The translations under genes were made by a program, and so were the position numbers. A DNA stretch of 64,000 nt from RGIG5299 sp045542315 (GTDB lineage Bacteria > Bacillota > Clostridia > Oscillospirales > RGIG5299), in contig JAZQKU010000075.1 of assembly GCA_045542315.1 (NCBI GenBank), forward strand, positions 1 to 64,000, written 5' to 3'. Below, in pieces: positions 8,499 through 16,676 of this stretch. Every line of letters starts with the position of its first letter. The stretch's first letter is position 1. The notes below the pieces were generated by a model. It saw only the letters and a list, made by a program, of their open reading frames with translations. It was not told the origin of the DNA and ran no database searches.

Positions 8499-9404
8499 AT
8501 GAAAAAACTCACAGTTATCACACTCGTAATGGCACTTTTACTCGCACTTTGCTTTTCGGGTAATGCGGCGGCGCTTCCCGAGGGCTGGATCCACACCGAA
8601 GAGGGCGGTGCATCGGCAAACAACTTTTATTTAAACGATGACGGCTCCGTTTCAATGGGATGGGGCAACCCCGACGTTTATTGGGCAAACCTCGGCGTAG
8701 CCTACGATGTTTCGGAGTTTAACAACAACTACACCGCAACGGTTGACGTTTACGTTCCCTCAAAGGTAATAAACGGAGAAACCGTTATTACCGGTGCTCC
8801 CGTAATCGGCGTTAAAGCAAACTTTGACGGCGGCGTTGAGAAAAACTGGATCCCCTCCTTTGCCTTCAAGCTCGTAAACTACGAGGGAGCCCCCAATATC
8901 GATCCTTCTGCGTTTGAAAACTGGGGCGGCACCTGGAACGTAGTTGAAATCTGGGACTGCGCCCTGACCGGAACCTCGGTTACCCCCTCCTGCACCTTCT
9001 TCTCCGACCTCAATATCGTTGCGGGCGGCTGGAATAAGGTAACTATCGTCGTTAAGGGCGACTACGTCGGCTGTGTTATAAACGGTCAGGTAGTTCTTGA
9101 TGCGGTTGAGATACTCAATGCAAACGGAAACTATTTCGTGCTCGGCTCAAACGGTGACTGCGGTGATAAGGCAAATATGCCCTCATACAAAAACCTTATA
9201 ATCAAATCAAATGATGATTCCGTTGCAACGCTCACGGCGTTTACCGTTGATGAAAACGCGGAAATTCCCGAAATTCCCAACCTCTATTTCCCCTCGGTGA
9301 CCACCAAACCCGAATCGAGCGAGCCTGCTCCCTCCACTCCCGATTCCTCGATAACCATTCTTCCTCCCGCTGAAAATAAGGGCGGCTGCGGAAACAAAGC
9401 ATAA
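8499..9404 (+). CDS. Secreted protein, LamG-like fold, unknown function
   Basis: 301 residues. A typical signal peptide occupies residues 1-26 (basic start, hydrophobic core, then ALPEG). The mature part (to about residue 245) is beta-rich and Trp/Gly/Asn-rich, with phrases such as WVEIWDC-like and VGCVINGQVVLD that recall the concanavalin-like LamG/DUF1080 fold used by glycan-binding proteins. A Pro/Ser-rich linker (about 255-290) follows, ending in a short Gly-Cys-Gly tail without a membrane anchor. It has its own perfect promoter and terminator, so it is monocistronic and possibly highly expressed. Binding of polysaccharide is an inference from fold resemblance only. Confidence 0.7.
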   Translation: MKKLTVITLVMALLLALCFSGNAAALPEGWIHTEEGGASANNFYLNDDGSVSMGWGNPDVYWANLGVAYDVSEFNNNYTATVDVYVPSKVINGETVITGAPVIGVKANFDGGVEKNWIPSFAFKLVNYEGAPNIDPSAFENWGGTWNVVEIWDCALTGTSVTPSCTFFSDLNIVAGGWNKVTIVVKGDYVGCVINGQVVLDAVEILNANGNYFVLGSNGDCGDKANMPSYKNLIIKSNDDSVATLTAFTVDENAEIPEIPNLYFPSVTTKPESSEPAPSTPDSSITILPPAENKGGCGNKA

Positions 9405-9416
9405 TAATTGAAATAA

Positions 9417-9446
9417 AACTCCCACCCGAGAGGGCGGGAGTTTTTT
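9417..9446 (+). terminator. Intrinsic terminator
   Basis: The hairpin AACTCCCACCC / GGGCGGGAGTT with a GAGA loop is followed by six T residues (9441-9446). It directly follows the secreted-protein gene. Confidence 0.9.
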
Positions 9447-9605
9447 AATGAATGAAGAATAATAAACAGTTAAGGTCAAGAGCGGTTTAAACGAAATAAA
9501 AAACGGCTTTACCTTATTGGGTGATGTCCTTATCGGAGAAATAAAATAAGGGTATGGGCATAGCCGGAGGCAGTTGTTAAACAAATGCGAAACTGGCGAT
9601 AAAAA

Positions 9606-9653
9606 CAGAAGAGAGAGTAATGCGGGAACAAATTTCCGTGAAGCTCTCTCTTC
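9606..9653. repeat. Inverted repeat of unknown role
   Basis: AGAAGAGAGAG at 9606-9616 is perfectly complementary to CTCTCTCTTCT at 9643-9653 across a 26-base loop. No coding sequence overlaps it. It adjoins the foldback repeat cluster at 9668-9845 and may be part of the same element. Confidence 0.6.
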
Positions 9654-9667
9654 TCTGCTTTATAGGT

Positions 9668-9845
9668 GAGTGATATTGCCCTTCGGGCAGTGATATTGTT
9701 CGGCTTTGCCTCGCAGTGATATTCTATTCGCCTTAAAACTTGCGAAGCAAATATCACTCGGCGACAGCCGAATATCACTGCGCAGCAATAGAACTCGCCG
9801 CAGGCGAATAGAACTGGCGTGATACTCCGTTAAGAGTATCACGCC
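9668..9845. repeat. Foldback cluster of AGTGATATT / AATATCACT units
   Basis: Three AGTGATATT units at about 9669, 9690 and 9715 are each followed by a short variable hairpin (for example GCCCTTCGGGC). Two complementary AATATCACT units follow at about 9751 and 9771, then two ATAGAACT units and a terminal hairpin GGCGTGATACTC / GAGTATCACGCC. The whole block folds back on itself and contains no convincing gene. It resembles a miniature non-autonomous or palindromic intergenic element. The rest of 9447-9863 shows nothing that I can assign. Confidence 0.75.
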
Positions 9846-9863
9846 ATTGGCAAAGCCGTTTTG

Positions 9864-10193
9864 TTATTTGTGAATTATAACTCTTTTCGCGTAGATCTGA
9901 CCGGGATAGCTCATCATTATCTGACCGCTGTATTCCACCGTGATAACCGTGCCCTCGGAAATATCTTCTCTTGATGCGGACTCGCCGCCTTCAAAAAGAT
10001 AAACGGTGGCGTTGTCGGTAAGTGCCCAGAAGACCCCCGAAACATAGGTGCTTTCGGTGACGGTAAAATCAATATGATCGCCTATATCGTTTACCGTGCC
10101 GGTAAGGGTATATAATGGAGTGCTTTTTGCACAGCCCGCAACCGCAAGGCAGACGGCAACGAGCAAAACTGCCGTTAAAATTGCTTTTTTCAT
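9864..10193 (-). CDS. Small lipoprotein with OB-like domain
   Basis: 109 residues. A lipoprotein signal peptide ends in L-A-V-A-G-C, giving a lipidated Cys at about residue 21. The 88-residue mature domain is all-beta, with alternating patterns resembling small DUF3221/YobA-like lipoproteins. No catalytic residues are visible. It begins 8 bases after the trpS stop, so it is probably co-transcribed with trpS even though the roles look unrelated. The function is unknown. Confidence 0.75.
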   Translation of the reverse strand: MKKAILTAVLLVAVCLAVAGCAKSTPLYTLTGTVNDIGDHIDFTVTESTYVSGVFWALTDNATVYLFEGGESASREDISEGTVITVEYSGQIMMSYPGQIYAKRVIIHK

Positions 10194-10201
10194 TGTTTAC
10201 C

Positions 10202-11239
10202 TCATCTTATTCTCGGAAGTAAGCCGACCTTTTTATAGACCTTTGAAAGAACTCGGCAGGCAATGTAGGAGGCTCTTTCTGCGCCTTCCTTTATGCACTC
10301 CTCAAGATAAGCCTTGTCCTTCATAAGCTCGTCATAGCGCTCGCGAATGGGAGCAAGCGAATCGGCAACCGTTTCGCCCACAGCCATCTTGAAGTCGCCG
10401 TAGCCCTTACCTTGAAATTCGGCTTCAAGCTCGGAAATGGATCTGCCGGTGAAGGCGGACATAATGGTAAGAAGGTTGTTGATGCCGTCCTTACCCTCTT
10501 TATAGACTATCTCTGCGTCGGAGTCGGTGACCGCACGCTTGAATTTTCTCATAACGGTATCCTTATCGTCTAAAATGAGAACGTAAGCGTTCTGGTTTGC
10601 ATCGGACTTGCTCATCTTTTTAGTGGGCTCGGCAAGCGATTTGACTCTCGCGCCGTAGGTGGGAATAAAGCTTTCGGGAACGTTGAAAACGTCGCCGTAA
10701 ACGGAGTTGAAGCGAACGGCAATATCTCTTGCAAGCTCAACGTGCTGGCGCTGATCCTCACCGACGGGAACGACCTCGGTGTTGTAAAGCAGAATATCTG
10801 CCGCCATAAGCGAGGGATAGGTGAAAAGGCCTGCGTTTATATTGTCGGCGTTCTTTTGGGATTTATCCTTAAACTGCGTCATTCTCGAAAGCTCGCCGAA
10901 CATCGTGTAGCAGGAGAGGATCCACGAAAGCTCGGCATGCTCCGCAACGTGGCTCTGAATAAATACGGGGTGCTTTTTCGCGTCGATTCCGCAGGCGATA
11001 AGGGAAGCCGCCATACCGAGGGTGTTTTTGCGAAGCTCGGCGGGATTCTGACGGACGGTGAGAGCGTGAAGGTCGGCAACCGAGAAGATGCTGTCGTATT
11101 CGTCCTGAAGTATTTTCCAGTTCTTTATTGCTCCGAGATAGTTTCCGAGGGTGAGGTTGCCGCTCGGCTGAATTGCGGAAAACATTCTCTTTTGCTTTAC
11201 TTCCGCCGGCGCGTTTTGATTGTTTAACTGTTCGTTCAT
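10202..11239 (-). CDS. trpS: Tryptophan--tRNA ligase
   Basis: 345 residues. The ATG at 11239 has AAGGAGAT 9 bases before it; a longer in-frame start lacks a ribosome site. It is a class Ic synthetase with the HIGH-equivalent P-S-G-N-L-T-L-G-N-Y near residue 26 and K-M-S-K-S about residue 210. The tryptophan-pocket residues of the family are in the segments around MAADILLY and VGEDQRQH. It charges tRNA-Trp in the cytosol. An additional N-terminal tail rich in Asn/Gln (residues 1-14) is slightly longer than usual. A T-box leader was looked for and not seen. Confidence 0.95.
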   Translation of the reverse strand: MNEQLNNQNAPAEVKQKRMFSAIQPSGNLTLGNYLGAIKNWKILQDEYDSIFSVADLHALTVRQNPAELRKNTLGMAASLIACGIDAKKHPVFIQSHVAEHAELSWILSCYTMFGELSRMTQFKDKSQKNADNINAGLFTYPSLMAADILLYNTEVVPVGEDQRQHVELARDIAVRFNSVYGDVFNVPESFIPTYGARVKSLAEPTKKMSKSDANQNAYVLILDDKDTVMRKFKRAVTDSDAEIVYKEGKDGINNLLTIMSAFTGRSISELEAEFQGKGYGDFKMAVGETVADSLAPIRERYDELMKDKAYLEECIKEGAERASYIACRVLSKVYKKVGLLPRIR

Positions 11240-11333
11240 AAAAATATCTCCTTGCAATATGGGTGTTTTTGTTAAAATTTCTTGCACTTTTATTGAGTTT
11301 ATAGTATTATATTATATAGAGATTAAAAAAGAA

Positions 11334-11682
11334 AGCGAGCAAACCCGTAAGCCGAGTTCTGTTCTATGCAATCATCTATCTCGAGCAGCCGTTACCGACT
11401 GCCTCAAGCCACCATGGAAACGGGACGGGCAGCCCCATATGCTTCGCAGCGGTGTTGCTCCGGATAGGGTTTACAGGAAGCCTGTGTTACCATAGGCTTC
11501 GGTGAGCTCTTACCTCGCCTTTCCACCCTTACCTCGTAAACGAGGCGGTATATCTCTGTTGCACTTTCCCGGGAGTCGCCTCCGGCGGACGTTATCCGTT
11601 ATCCTGCCCTTTGGAGCTCGGACTTTCCTCAACAGACGGTTTTTCAACGCTTGTCTGTCGCGACTGCTCGGTTTGCTCGCCG
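11334..11682 (-). ncRNA. rnpB: RNase P RNA (class A)
   Basis: Read on the minus strand, the segment contains the universally conserved elements GAGGAAAGTCCGAGCTCC near the 5' end, GGGAAAGTGCAACAGAGA in the middle, TAAACCC and, near the 3' end, AGAACTCGGCTTACGGGT. The two ends pair: GGCGAGCAAAC at about 11672-11682 with GTTTGCTCGC at about 11334-11343. The RNA is about 349 nt, as expected for a type A catalytic subunit that trims tRNA 5' leaders with the RnpA protein. A T-run follows on the minus strand. The exact ends are inferred from pairing and promoter position. Confidence 0.95.
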
Positions 11683-11686
11683 TTAT

Positions 11687-11715
11687 ATAATATAATATTT
11701 AGAGCGATTTGTCAA
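11687..11715 (-). promoter_or_regulatory. rnpB promoter
   Basis: On the minus strand TTGACA (11710-11715) and TATTAT (11687-11692) are 17 bases apart. This puts the start at about 11681, where the RNase P RNA begins. Confidence 0.85.
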
Positions 11716-11752
11716 GATTTACGCGAAATATCATAAGAAAAGAGCGGAAAAA

Positions 11753-12730
11753 ATGGCTAAAAACGAACTGGAAAAGATAATAAAGAAGTCGAAAATAGAA
11801 ATACTTAAGACCTTTAACGCCGCAGAATCAAAGGACTTTTTCGGCGGATTTCTCATCTATAATCCCAAGGGCACGGGGAAATTAAAGCTTATCGGCGGCA
11901 CGGGAAAGGACAGGCACTCCTACGAGATACTCACTCTTTCCGACCGTCCGCTTTTGAAGGTGCGCTCAAAAAAGACTCTTTTTGACGATGAGAGCGAAAA
12001 GGAGGTCGCGGCAGGCGTTTCCCTTGAAACGGTGCTGAAGAAAAAGCGCTTTATTGCCGACGGAGTTTGCGAAAACGATTTGAAAACAATGCTTTACCGC
12101 TCCCACGAGCTTATAAACTCGTTAAACCCCTCTCTTTATTTCGTGATAAAAAGAGATTTTTATCCCGCCTCGGGCGACGGAAGCTATTTTCAAAGCCTTA
12201 AAACCGATTTCAAAACCGAGCCGTCTTCCTCGATGCTCTACGAGGCGTCGTCGGATATAAACCATTCGCTCAGCTATCTTTTGCCCGTAAGGTCTGAGGT
12301 TAAGGATACGAGAGTTTTGAATGAAAAAATGCTTCTTTGCGGCAAAAACGCTCTCGGACTTTCGGTGGCGCTTTATCTCGGCAACGGAATAACGGTGCTT
12401 ATTGACGGCCACGCCCGCGCCGCCGCCTCGGCAATGCTCGGGAAAAAGCTTTCTGCGCTTTGCATTATTCCCGCGTCGCGCTATATGAAAAAGGGCTTTA
12501 ACAAATACACCATGGAATTTGCCTCGCTTTCCGCTTCAATTCCCGCCCTTCCCAAAAAATACGGCGGCGAAGGATTTTTCGATGTAAGCGACTGCGACAA
12601 GCCGGTAAAATACGTGGAAAAGCTTCTTGAAGATAAAAATCCCGCATTCGACGAGACCCCGCTTGGCAATCTCGATTCGATAGCATTCCCCACGATACAG
12701 GATATCGTGGGAGATACCCGAAAGGAATGA
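11753..12730 (+). CDS. Unknown protein with ParB/sulfiredoxin-like motif
   Basis: 325 residues, no confident family. The central segment LGNGITVLIDGHARAAAS (about residues 205-222) resembles the phosphate-binding 'I-D-G-H-x-R' box of the ParB/Srx nuclease-like fold, in which ParB proteins bind CTP and sulfiredoxins bind ATP. No helix-turn-helix is visible, so a partition role is unlikely. The N-terminal 100 residues are Lys/Gly-rich and the C-terminus is acidic. It is the first of four genes spaced 1-4 bases apart, with a flippase-like membrane protein next. The start ATG lacks a strong ribosome site. Confidence 0.6.
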   Translation: MAKNELEKIIKKSKIEILKTFNAAESKDFFGGFLIYNPKGTGKLKLIGGTGKDRHSYEILTLSDRPLLKVRSKKTLFDDESEKEVAAGVSLETVLKKKRFIADGVCENDLKTMLYRSHELINSLNPSLYFVIKRDFYPASGDGSYFQSLKTDFKTEPSSSMLYEASSDINHSLSYLLPVRSEVKDTRVLNEKMLLCGKNALGLSVALYLGNGITVLIDGHARAAASAMLGKKLSALCIIPASRYMKKGFNKYTMEFASLSASIPALPKKYGGEGFFDVSDCDKPVKYVEKLLEDKNPAFDETPLGNLDSIAFPTIQDIVGDTRKE

Positions 12731-12734
12731 CGTT

Positions 12735-13745
12735 ATGAAAACTCCGAAGAAAATGATAGAGGGCGTTAAAGAAAGCTTTGCCGCCTTCAAGGAAAATAAA
12801 AAGCTTTATAATATCGTTAGATTTTCCGTGTCGGCGGTAATAACGGTGCTGGTTATAATTCTCACCGCCGTCGCATTACGCGATATGGATTTTTCCACCA
12901 TTGCCCACATTGAAAACGATTGGAAAATGTTTCTTTTCGCGCTCCCCGTTTTTCTTGCGGGTCCCTTTTTCAAATCGGCATCAATGGCGTTTGGCTATGC
13001 CAAGGATGATATGAAATATTTTGACGCGGTAAAGGTAACGGTGATCGGAAACGGCCTTAATCTCGTGCTTCCCTTTAAGCTCGGAGAGGGTGTAAGGCTT
13101 TCAATGTATCCTCACGGAATGACGGTTGCAAAAAGAGCCAGATATTTCGGCTCAATGCTCATCTGCGAGGCGGTAATGCTCCTTATTTTTATGCTTTTGA
13201 GCGGCGTGTTTCAGATATCCGAAAACAACTATATCACCGACGAGCAGAGATATTTCGATTTCTGGCTTCCCGCATTTTTCATTCTTCTTGCGGGCGTAAT
13301 TCTCGTGGCGGCGGTCCTTCTTATCATCAAAAGGTCAAGAGAGCTTATAAAGGACCTCGTTACCACCGAAAAGGGAATAAACTCCCTTATCTTCAACGTT
13401 TTGAGCTGGTTATCGACCTACGCGGCAATAGTTTTGGTCCTTCTTTCCTTCTCAAACATCACCTTTTTCACCGCGCTTAAAATAGCCGCGTCGGTAATAG
13501 TTTTCATAAATCTTGCAATTCTCATTCCCTCAACGCCCGGACAGCTCGGCATCTTCGAGCTTTCGGTAATGCTTTCCTTCCTTGCCGCGGGGCTTACTCC
13601 CGAGCAGGGTGTCGTTGCGGGGCTTTTGCTCCATCTTGTCTATTATATCTGCCTGCTTCCCGCAACGGGAGTTGTCTATTTCATTCACAGAATAAAGGCA
13701 AGACGTTTTGAAAATACGGGCGAGATAGTAAAAAGGGAGAGCTGA
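12735..13745 (+). CDS. LPG-synthase-TM / flippase-like integral membrane protein
   Basis: 336 residues with about eight hydrophobic segments. It matches the lysylphosphatidylglycerol synthase transmembrane-region family (UPF0104, AglD-like): an early L-A-G-P-F-F-K-S loop, NLVLPFKLGEGVR (about residues 103-115) and NLAILIPSTPGQLGIFE (about 257-273) are its characteristic segments. There is no MprF synthase domain. Such stand-alone proteins are thought to move lipid-linked molecules across the membrane; the cargo here is unknown. It overlaps neither neighbour but is separated from them by only 1-4 bases. Confidence 0.85.
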   Translation: MKTPKKMIEGVKESFAAFKENKKLYNIVRFSVSAVITVLVIILTAVALRDMDFSTIAHIENDWKMFLFALPVFLAGPFFKSASMAFGYAKDDMKYFDAVKVTVIGNGLNLVLPFKLGEGVRLSMYPHGMTVAKRARYFGSMLICEAVMLLIFMLLSGVFQISENNYITDEQRYFDFWLPAFFILLAGVILVAAVLLIIKRSRELIKDLVTTEKGINSLIFNVLSWLSTYAAIVLVLLSFSNITFFTALKIAASVIVFINLAILIPSTPGQLGIFELSVMLSFLAAGLTPEQGVVAGLLLHLVYYICLLPATGVVYFIHRIKARRFENTGEIVKRES

Positions 13746-13746
13746 T

Positions 13747-14769
13747 ATGAAGAATTCTGTTTCGGATTTCGGAAAAGACTGTTATTTAATAACCTTAACG
13801 AACGAAAAGGGAAACTCTGTTTCGGTGACCAACGCGGGCGCCGCTCTCGTTTCATTCGTTGTCGGAGGACGCGACACGGTGCTCGGATATAACAGAGGAG
13901 AGCATTATCTTTCCTCCGAATCTTATCAGGGCGAATTCGTGGGAAGATATGCGGGACGCATCGGAAACGCCCGTTTTTCCTTAAACGGAAAGGAATATAA
14001 GCTTTTTGAAAACACAAACGGCGGCTCGCTTCACGGCGGCAAGGTGGGATTTTCCCACAGACTTTGGGATATTTCTCTTGTCACCGCCGATTCGGTAATG
14101 CTTTCTCTTTTCTCAGAGGACGGCGACGAGGGATATCCCGGCAACCTTTCGGTTGATATTCTTTACAGATTCAACGAGGAAAACGAGCTTACCGTTAAGA
14201 TAACGGCGGAATGTGACGCCGACACCGTCTTTAATCCCACTCTTCACCCCTATTTCAATTTAAATGAAAACCAAAACAGCACGGTACTTAACCACCTTCT
14301 TAAAATAAACGCCGATAATTTCACCCCCTTTACCGAGAGCTTTGTGCCGGACGGCACTCTTTTGCCGGTTGAAAACACTCCCTACGATTTCAGAAATCCA
14401 AAGCCCGTTTCGGAATGCGTTTTTGCCGCTTATCCGCAGGTAGAGCTGGGGGCGGGACTCGATATGTGCTTTTCTCTTTCAAAGGGCTTTGACTACGGCA
14501 CAGCCGCCACTCTTTGCTCGGAGGACGGAAGGCTTGCTCTCGAGATAACCACCGACAGACCCGCCGCCGTAATTTACAGCGCGAACTGGTTAGATGACGA
14601 AAACGGCAAATACGGGCCGCTTTTTATGCATCAGGGGCTTGCAATGGAGATGCAGATGTTTCCAAACAGCGTAAACGTCCCAACCTTTCCCTCCACCGTG
14701 CTTAAAAAGGGAGAAAAATACGAGTCGGTAACGGTTTATAAAATTACCGAAAGGGACCAAAAGGAGTAA
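13747..14769 (+). CDS. galM: Aldose 1-epimerase
   Basis: 340 residues. It is a galactose mutarotase-fold protein: F-V-G-R-Y-A-G-R-I-G-N-A (about residues 58-69), the catalytic His in N-P-T-L-H-P-Y-F-N (about 160-168), a carboxylate in the GAGLDMCF region and the late E-M-Q-M-F-P-N-S segment. It interconverts alpha and beta anomers of hexoses. It starts one base after the flippase-like gene stop and ends three bases before the peptidase start. The symbol is by family; the exact sugar preference is not visible. Confidence 0.9.
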   Translation: MKNSVSDFGKDCYLITLTNEKGNSVSVTNAGAALVSFVVGGRDTVLGYNRGEHYLSSESYQGEFVGRYAGRIGNARFSLNGKEYKLFENTNGGSLHGGKVGFSHRLWDISLVTADSVMLSLFSEDGDEGYPGNLSVDILYRFNEENELTVKITAECDADTVFNPTLHPYFNLNENQNSTVLNHLLKINADNFTPFTESFVPDGTLLPVENTPYDFRNPKPVSECVFAAYPQVELGAGLDMCFSLSKGFDYGTAATLCSEDGRLALEITTDRPAAVIYSANWLDDENGKYGPLFMHQGLAMEMQMFPNSVNVPTFPSTVLKKGEKYESVTVYKITERDQKE

Positions 14770-14772
14770 TTT

Positions 14773-15822
14773 ATGACAGACCTTGAATTGACAGCCGAGG
14801 TTTTAAAAGAAAACGGTGCCGACGGAATAGTAGTCTTTGACGAGCCGTCTATCCGCTTTTTTGCAGGAATCGACGTTTCCGATAACGCCGCCGTAATAAC
14901 CGAAAAGGGCGTTTATCTCATTGCGGATATGCGCTATTTTGAGGACGTTAAGGGGCTAAAGGGCATTACCGCCGTTAAAAACGAGGGCGGACTTTTTGCC
15001 ACTCTCAAGGGGCTTGCTTCGGAGCTTTCATTGAAAACGGTGCTTTTTGACGAATCCAAGCTCTCTCTTTCAAAATACGAGGCGCTTTCGGATATAATTT
15101 CCGCAAAGAAGGGTGAAAAAGCAATATCCCGTATTCTTGCCAAAAAAAGCGGCGAGGCACTTGACTTTATAAAAGAGGCGCAAAAAATAACCGACGCCGC
15201 ATTTTTGCACGTCCTCCCCTTGCTTAAAGAGGGGGTAAGCGAGCAGGAGATAGTTTCGGAGATAATTTATTTTATGAAAAAAAGAGGCGCGGGCGAGGCG
15301 TTTGATACCATGGTGCTTTTCGGCGAAAAGACCTCGGTGCCTCACGGAGTGCCCTCTTCAAATAAACTGAAAAACGGTATGCCCGTGCTGTTTGACTTCG
15401 GCGCAAAGCTAAACGGCTTTTGCTCCGATATGTCAAGAAGCTTTTATTTCGGAGGAACCGTCCCCGAAGATTACGGGCGCGCCTTTAACACGGTGCTTTC
15501 GGCACAGGAGGCGGCGCTTTTGGGAATAAAGGCGGGAAAAAGCGGCAAGGAGTGCGATGCTCTTGCAAGAGATATGATCGACGCCTCCGAATTTTCGGGG
15601 CTTTTTACCCATTCGCTCGGTCACGGCGTTGGCGCCGAGATCCACGAATGGCCCTGCTTTGCGCCGCGTTGCGATTACCCGATACCCACTCGCTCGGTTT
15701 TAAGCGTTGAGCCTGGAGTTTATCTTGAGGGAAAATTCGGAATAAGGATAGAGGACCTTGTTTTCGTAACCGAAAACGGCGCCGAAAACCTCACCTCCTC
15801 ACCCAAATTCATAAAGCTTTGA
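14773..15822 (+). CDS. M24 family Xaa-Pro peptidase
   Basis: 349 residues. N-terminal creatinase-like domain (1-125) and a C-terminal pita-bread metallopeptidase domain. The metal ligands are visible: Asp in LFDFGAK and Asp in GFCSDMSRSF, His in FTHSLGHGVG with a neighbouring HEWP, Glu in SVEPGVY and Glu in IRIEDL. It removes N-terminal residues before proline in the cytosol using two divalent metals. AAAGGAG gives an excellent ribosome site. Last gene of the four-gene operon. Confidence 0.92.
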   Translation: MTDLELTAEVLKENGADGIVVFDEPSIRFFAGIDVSDNAAVITEKGVYLIADMRYFEDVKGLKGITAVKNEGGLFATLKGLASELSLKTVLFDESKLSLSKYEALSDIISAKKGEKAISRILAKKSGEALDFIKEAQKITDAAFLHVLPLLKEGVSEQEIVSEIIYFMKKRGAGEAFDTMVLFGEKTSVPHGVPSSNKLKNGMPVLFDFGAKLNGFCSDMSRSFYFGGTVPEDYGRAFNTVLSAQEAALLGIKAGKSGKECDALARDMIDASEFSGLFTHSLGHGVGAEIHEWPCFAPRCDYPIPTRSVLSVEPGVYLEGKFGIRIEDLVFVTENGAENLTSSPKFIKL

Positions 15823-15827
15823 AAAAT

Positions 15828-15855
15828 AAAACCGCGAACATGGTTCGCGGTTTTT
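15828..15855. terminator. Bidirectional intrinsic terminator
   Basis: AAACCGCGAAC and GTTCGCGGTTT with an ATG loop, followed by T residues. It lies between the convergent peptidase gene and the small minus-strand genes. Confidence 0.9.
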
Positions 15856-16221
15856 CTATTTGCCCAAAATCACGTAAAGCAATGCAAGAAGCAGGTCGTT
15901 ATCGGATTTTTCCTTAAAAAGCATAAAGGCAACGGCGTATAAAAGAAGGTCGTTTCCGTTTTTTCCGAAGAAGTCGGAAAGCGACGGCAAAAATGAAAGC
16001 GGTAAGGAGGGCGGGGAGACAGGCTGTGCGTTTGGCAAAGGTTTTTGGGGAGGCGCGGCGGCTTCGCCGCTTTGCGGAAGTGACCTTTCTTTGCCTTCGT
16101 CGGCTTGCAAAGGGCTTGGCGTCTCCTTTTCAAAGGGAGAAAACGAGGGGTCTCTTTTTTCGTTTATTTCCCTTGCCTCGGTTATTGCTTTTTCAATAAG
16201 GGCGGTTAAATCCTCACTCAT
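15856..16221 (-). CDS. Small hypothetical protein, Pro/Glu-rich with hydrophobic tail
   Basis: 121 residues. An acidic N-terminal helix (residues 1-25) leads to a Pro/Ser/Glu-rich low-complexity linker (25-80) and a strongly hydrophobic C-terminus with repeated D-L-L-L and LLYVILGK patterns. The ATG at 16221 overlaps the intercistronic junction with the upstream gene stop at 16223, and its ribosome site GGAGAGG is inside that gene, so translation is coupled. Similar small Leu/Asp-rich tail proteins occur in many spore-forming Clostridia without known function; this likeness is recalled, not searched. Confidence 0.65.
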   Translation of the reverse strand: MSEDLTALIEKAITEAREINEKRDPSFSPFEKETPSPLQADEGKERSLPQSGEAAAPPQKPLPNAQPVSPPSLPLSFLPSLSDFFGKNGNDLLLYAVAFMLFKEKSDNDLLLALLYVILGK

Positions 16222-16222
16222 C

Positions 16223-16621
16223 TCAACCTCTCCTTCCGAAAAGACGCTCGGGGTCTATCCCCAGAGCTTTTCCCACCTTTAAAATGCGAAGCATTCTCAC
16301 GGCACCGTCTATCCGCGAGCGTTTTTCCTCGGGGAGATAGGGCTTTAAGGAGTTTAAAAGGTTTACCTTGCCCTCGTCAACCGAGTTGTAGCCCGAAATG
16401 AGAGAAAACGCCGTTTCCAGAAATTTGGGGTCAAGCCCCGAAAAAAGCGAGGTGAGGTCCGGCACCGACGAACCTTGCGAAGCTCCGTGCGATGCGGGCG
16501 AGGGCTTCTCTGCGGAAGCGGCTTCCTCGCTTTTCGAAAGCTCCGAGGCGATTTCTTTAAGCGCCTCAACGCTTTTCGGGTCTGAAAGAATTGATGAAAG
16601 AATATCGTTAAAGCCGTCCAA
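16223..16621 (-). CDS. Small hypothetical helical protein
   Basis: 132 residues with TTG start at 16621 chosen because AAAGGAG sits 8 bases before it; an earlier TTG at 16642 would lie in front of that site with none of its own. An acidic helical N-terminus, a Ser/Ala/Pro-rich linker and a C-terminal helix with LLNSLKPYLPEEKRSRID and KALGIDPERLFGRRG. The 'LLNSLKPYL..kr.riD.a..ml' pattern is shared by a common uncharacterised family in Clostridia (recalled, not searched). Middle gene of three on this strand. Confidence 0.65.
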   Translation of the reverse strand: MDGFNDILSSILSDPKSVEALKEIASELSKSEEAASAEKPSPASHGASQGSSVPDLTSLFSGLDPKFLETAFSLISGYNSVDEGKVNLLNSLKPYLPEEKRSRIDGAVRMLRILKVGKALGIDPERLFGRRG

Positions 16622-16635
16622 AATCCTTTTCTCCT

Positions 16636-16664
16636 TTGACAAACGCCGTGAAATAGGCTATAAT
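16636..16664 (+). promoter_or_regulatory. Perfect plus-strand promoter antisense to the small-gene cluster
   Basis: TTGACA at 16636-16641 and TATAAT at 16659-16664 with a 17-base spacer, between two minus-strand genes. A transcript from here would run antisense through the 89-residue gene and reach the phosphoesterase about 320 bases downstream, for which no closer promoter is evident. Confidence 0.7.
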
Positions 16665-16676
16665 TATTTATAGGCG

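Noticed and set aside
9477..9549. Short stop-free stretch reading K-S-G-L-N-E-I-K-N-G-F-T-L-L-G
   Set aside because: Looks protein-like but has no start, ribosome site or recognisable family; too short to call as a pseudogene.
16398..16673. Plus-strand open frame opposite the 132-residue gene
   Set aside because: Shadow frame; the opposite strand has a better start and a recognisable pattern.
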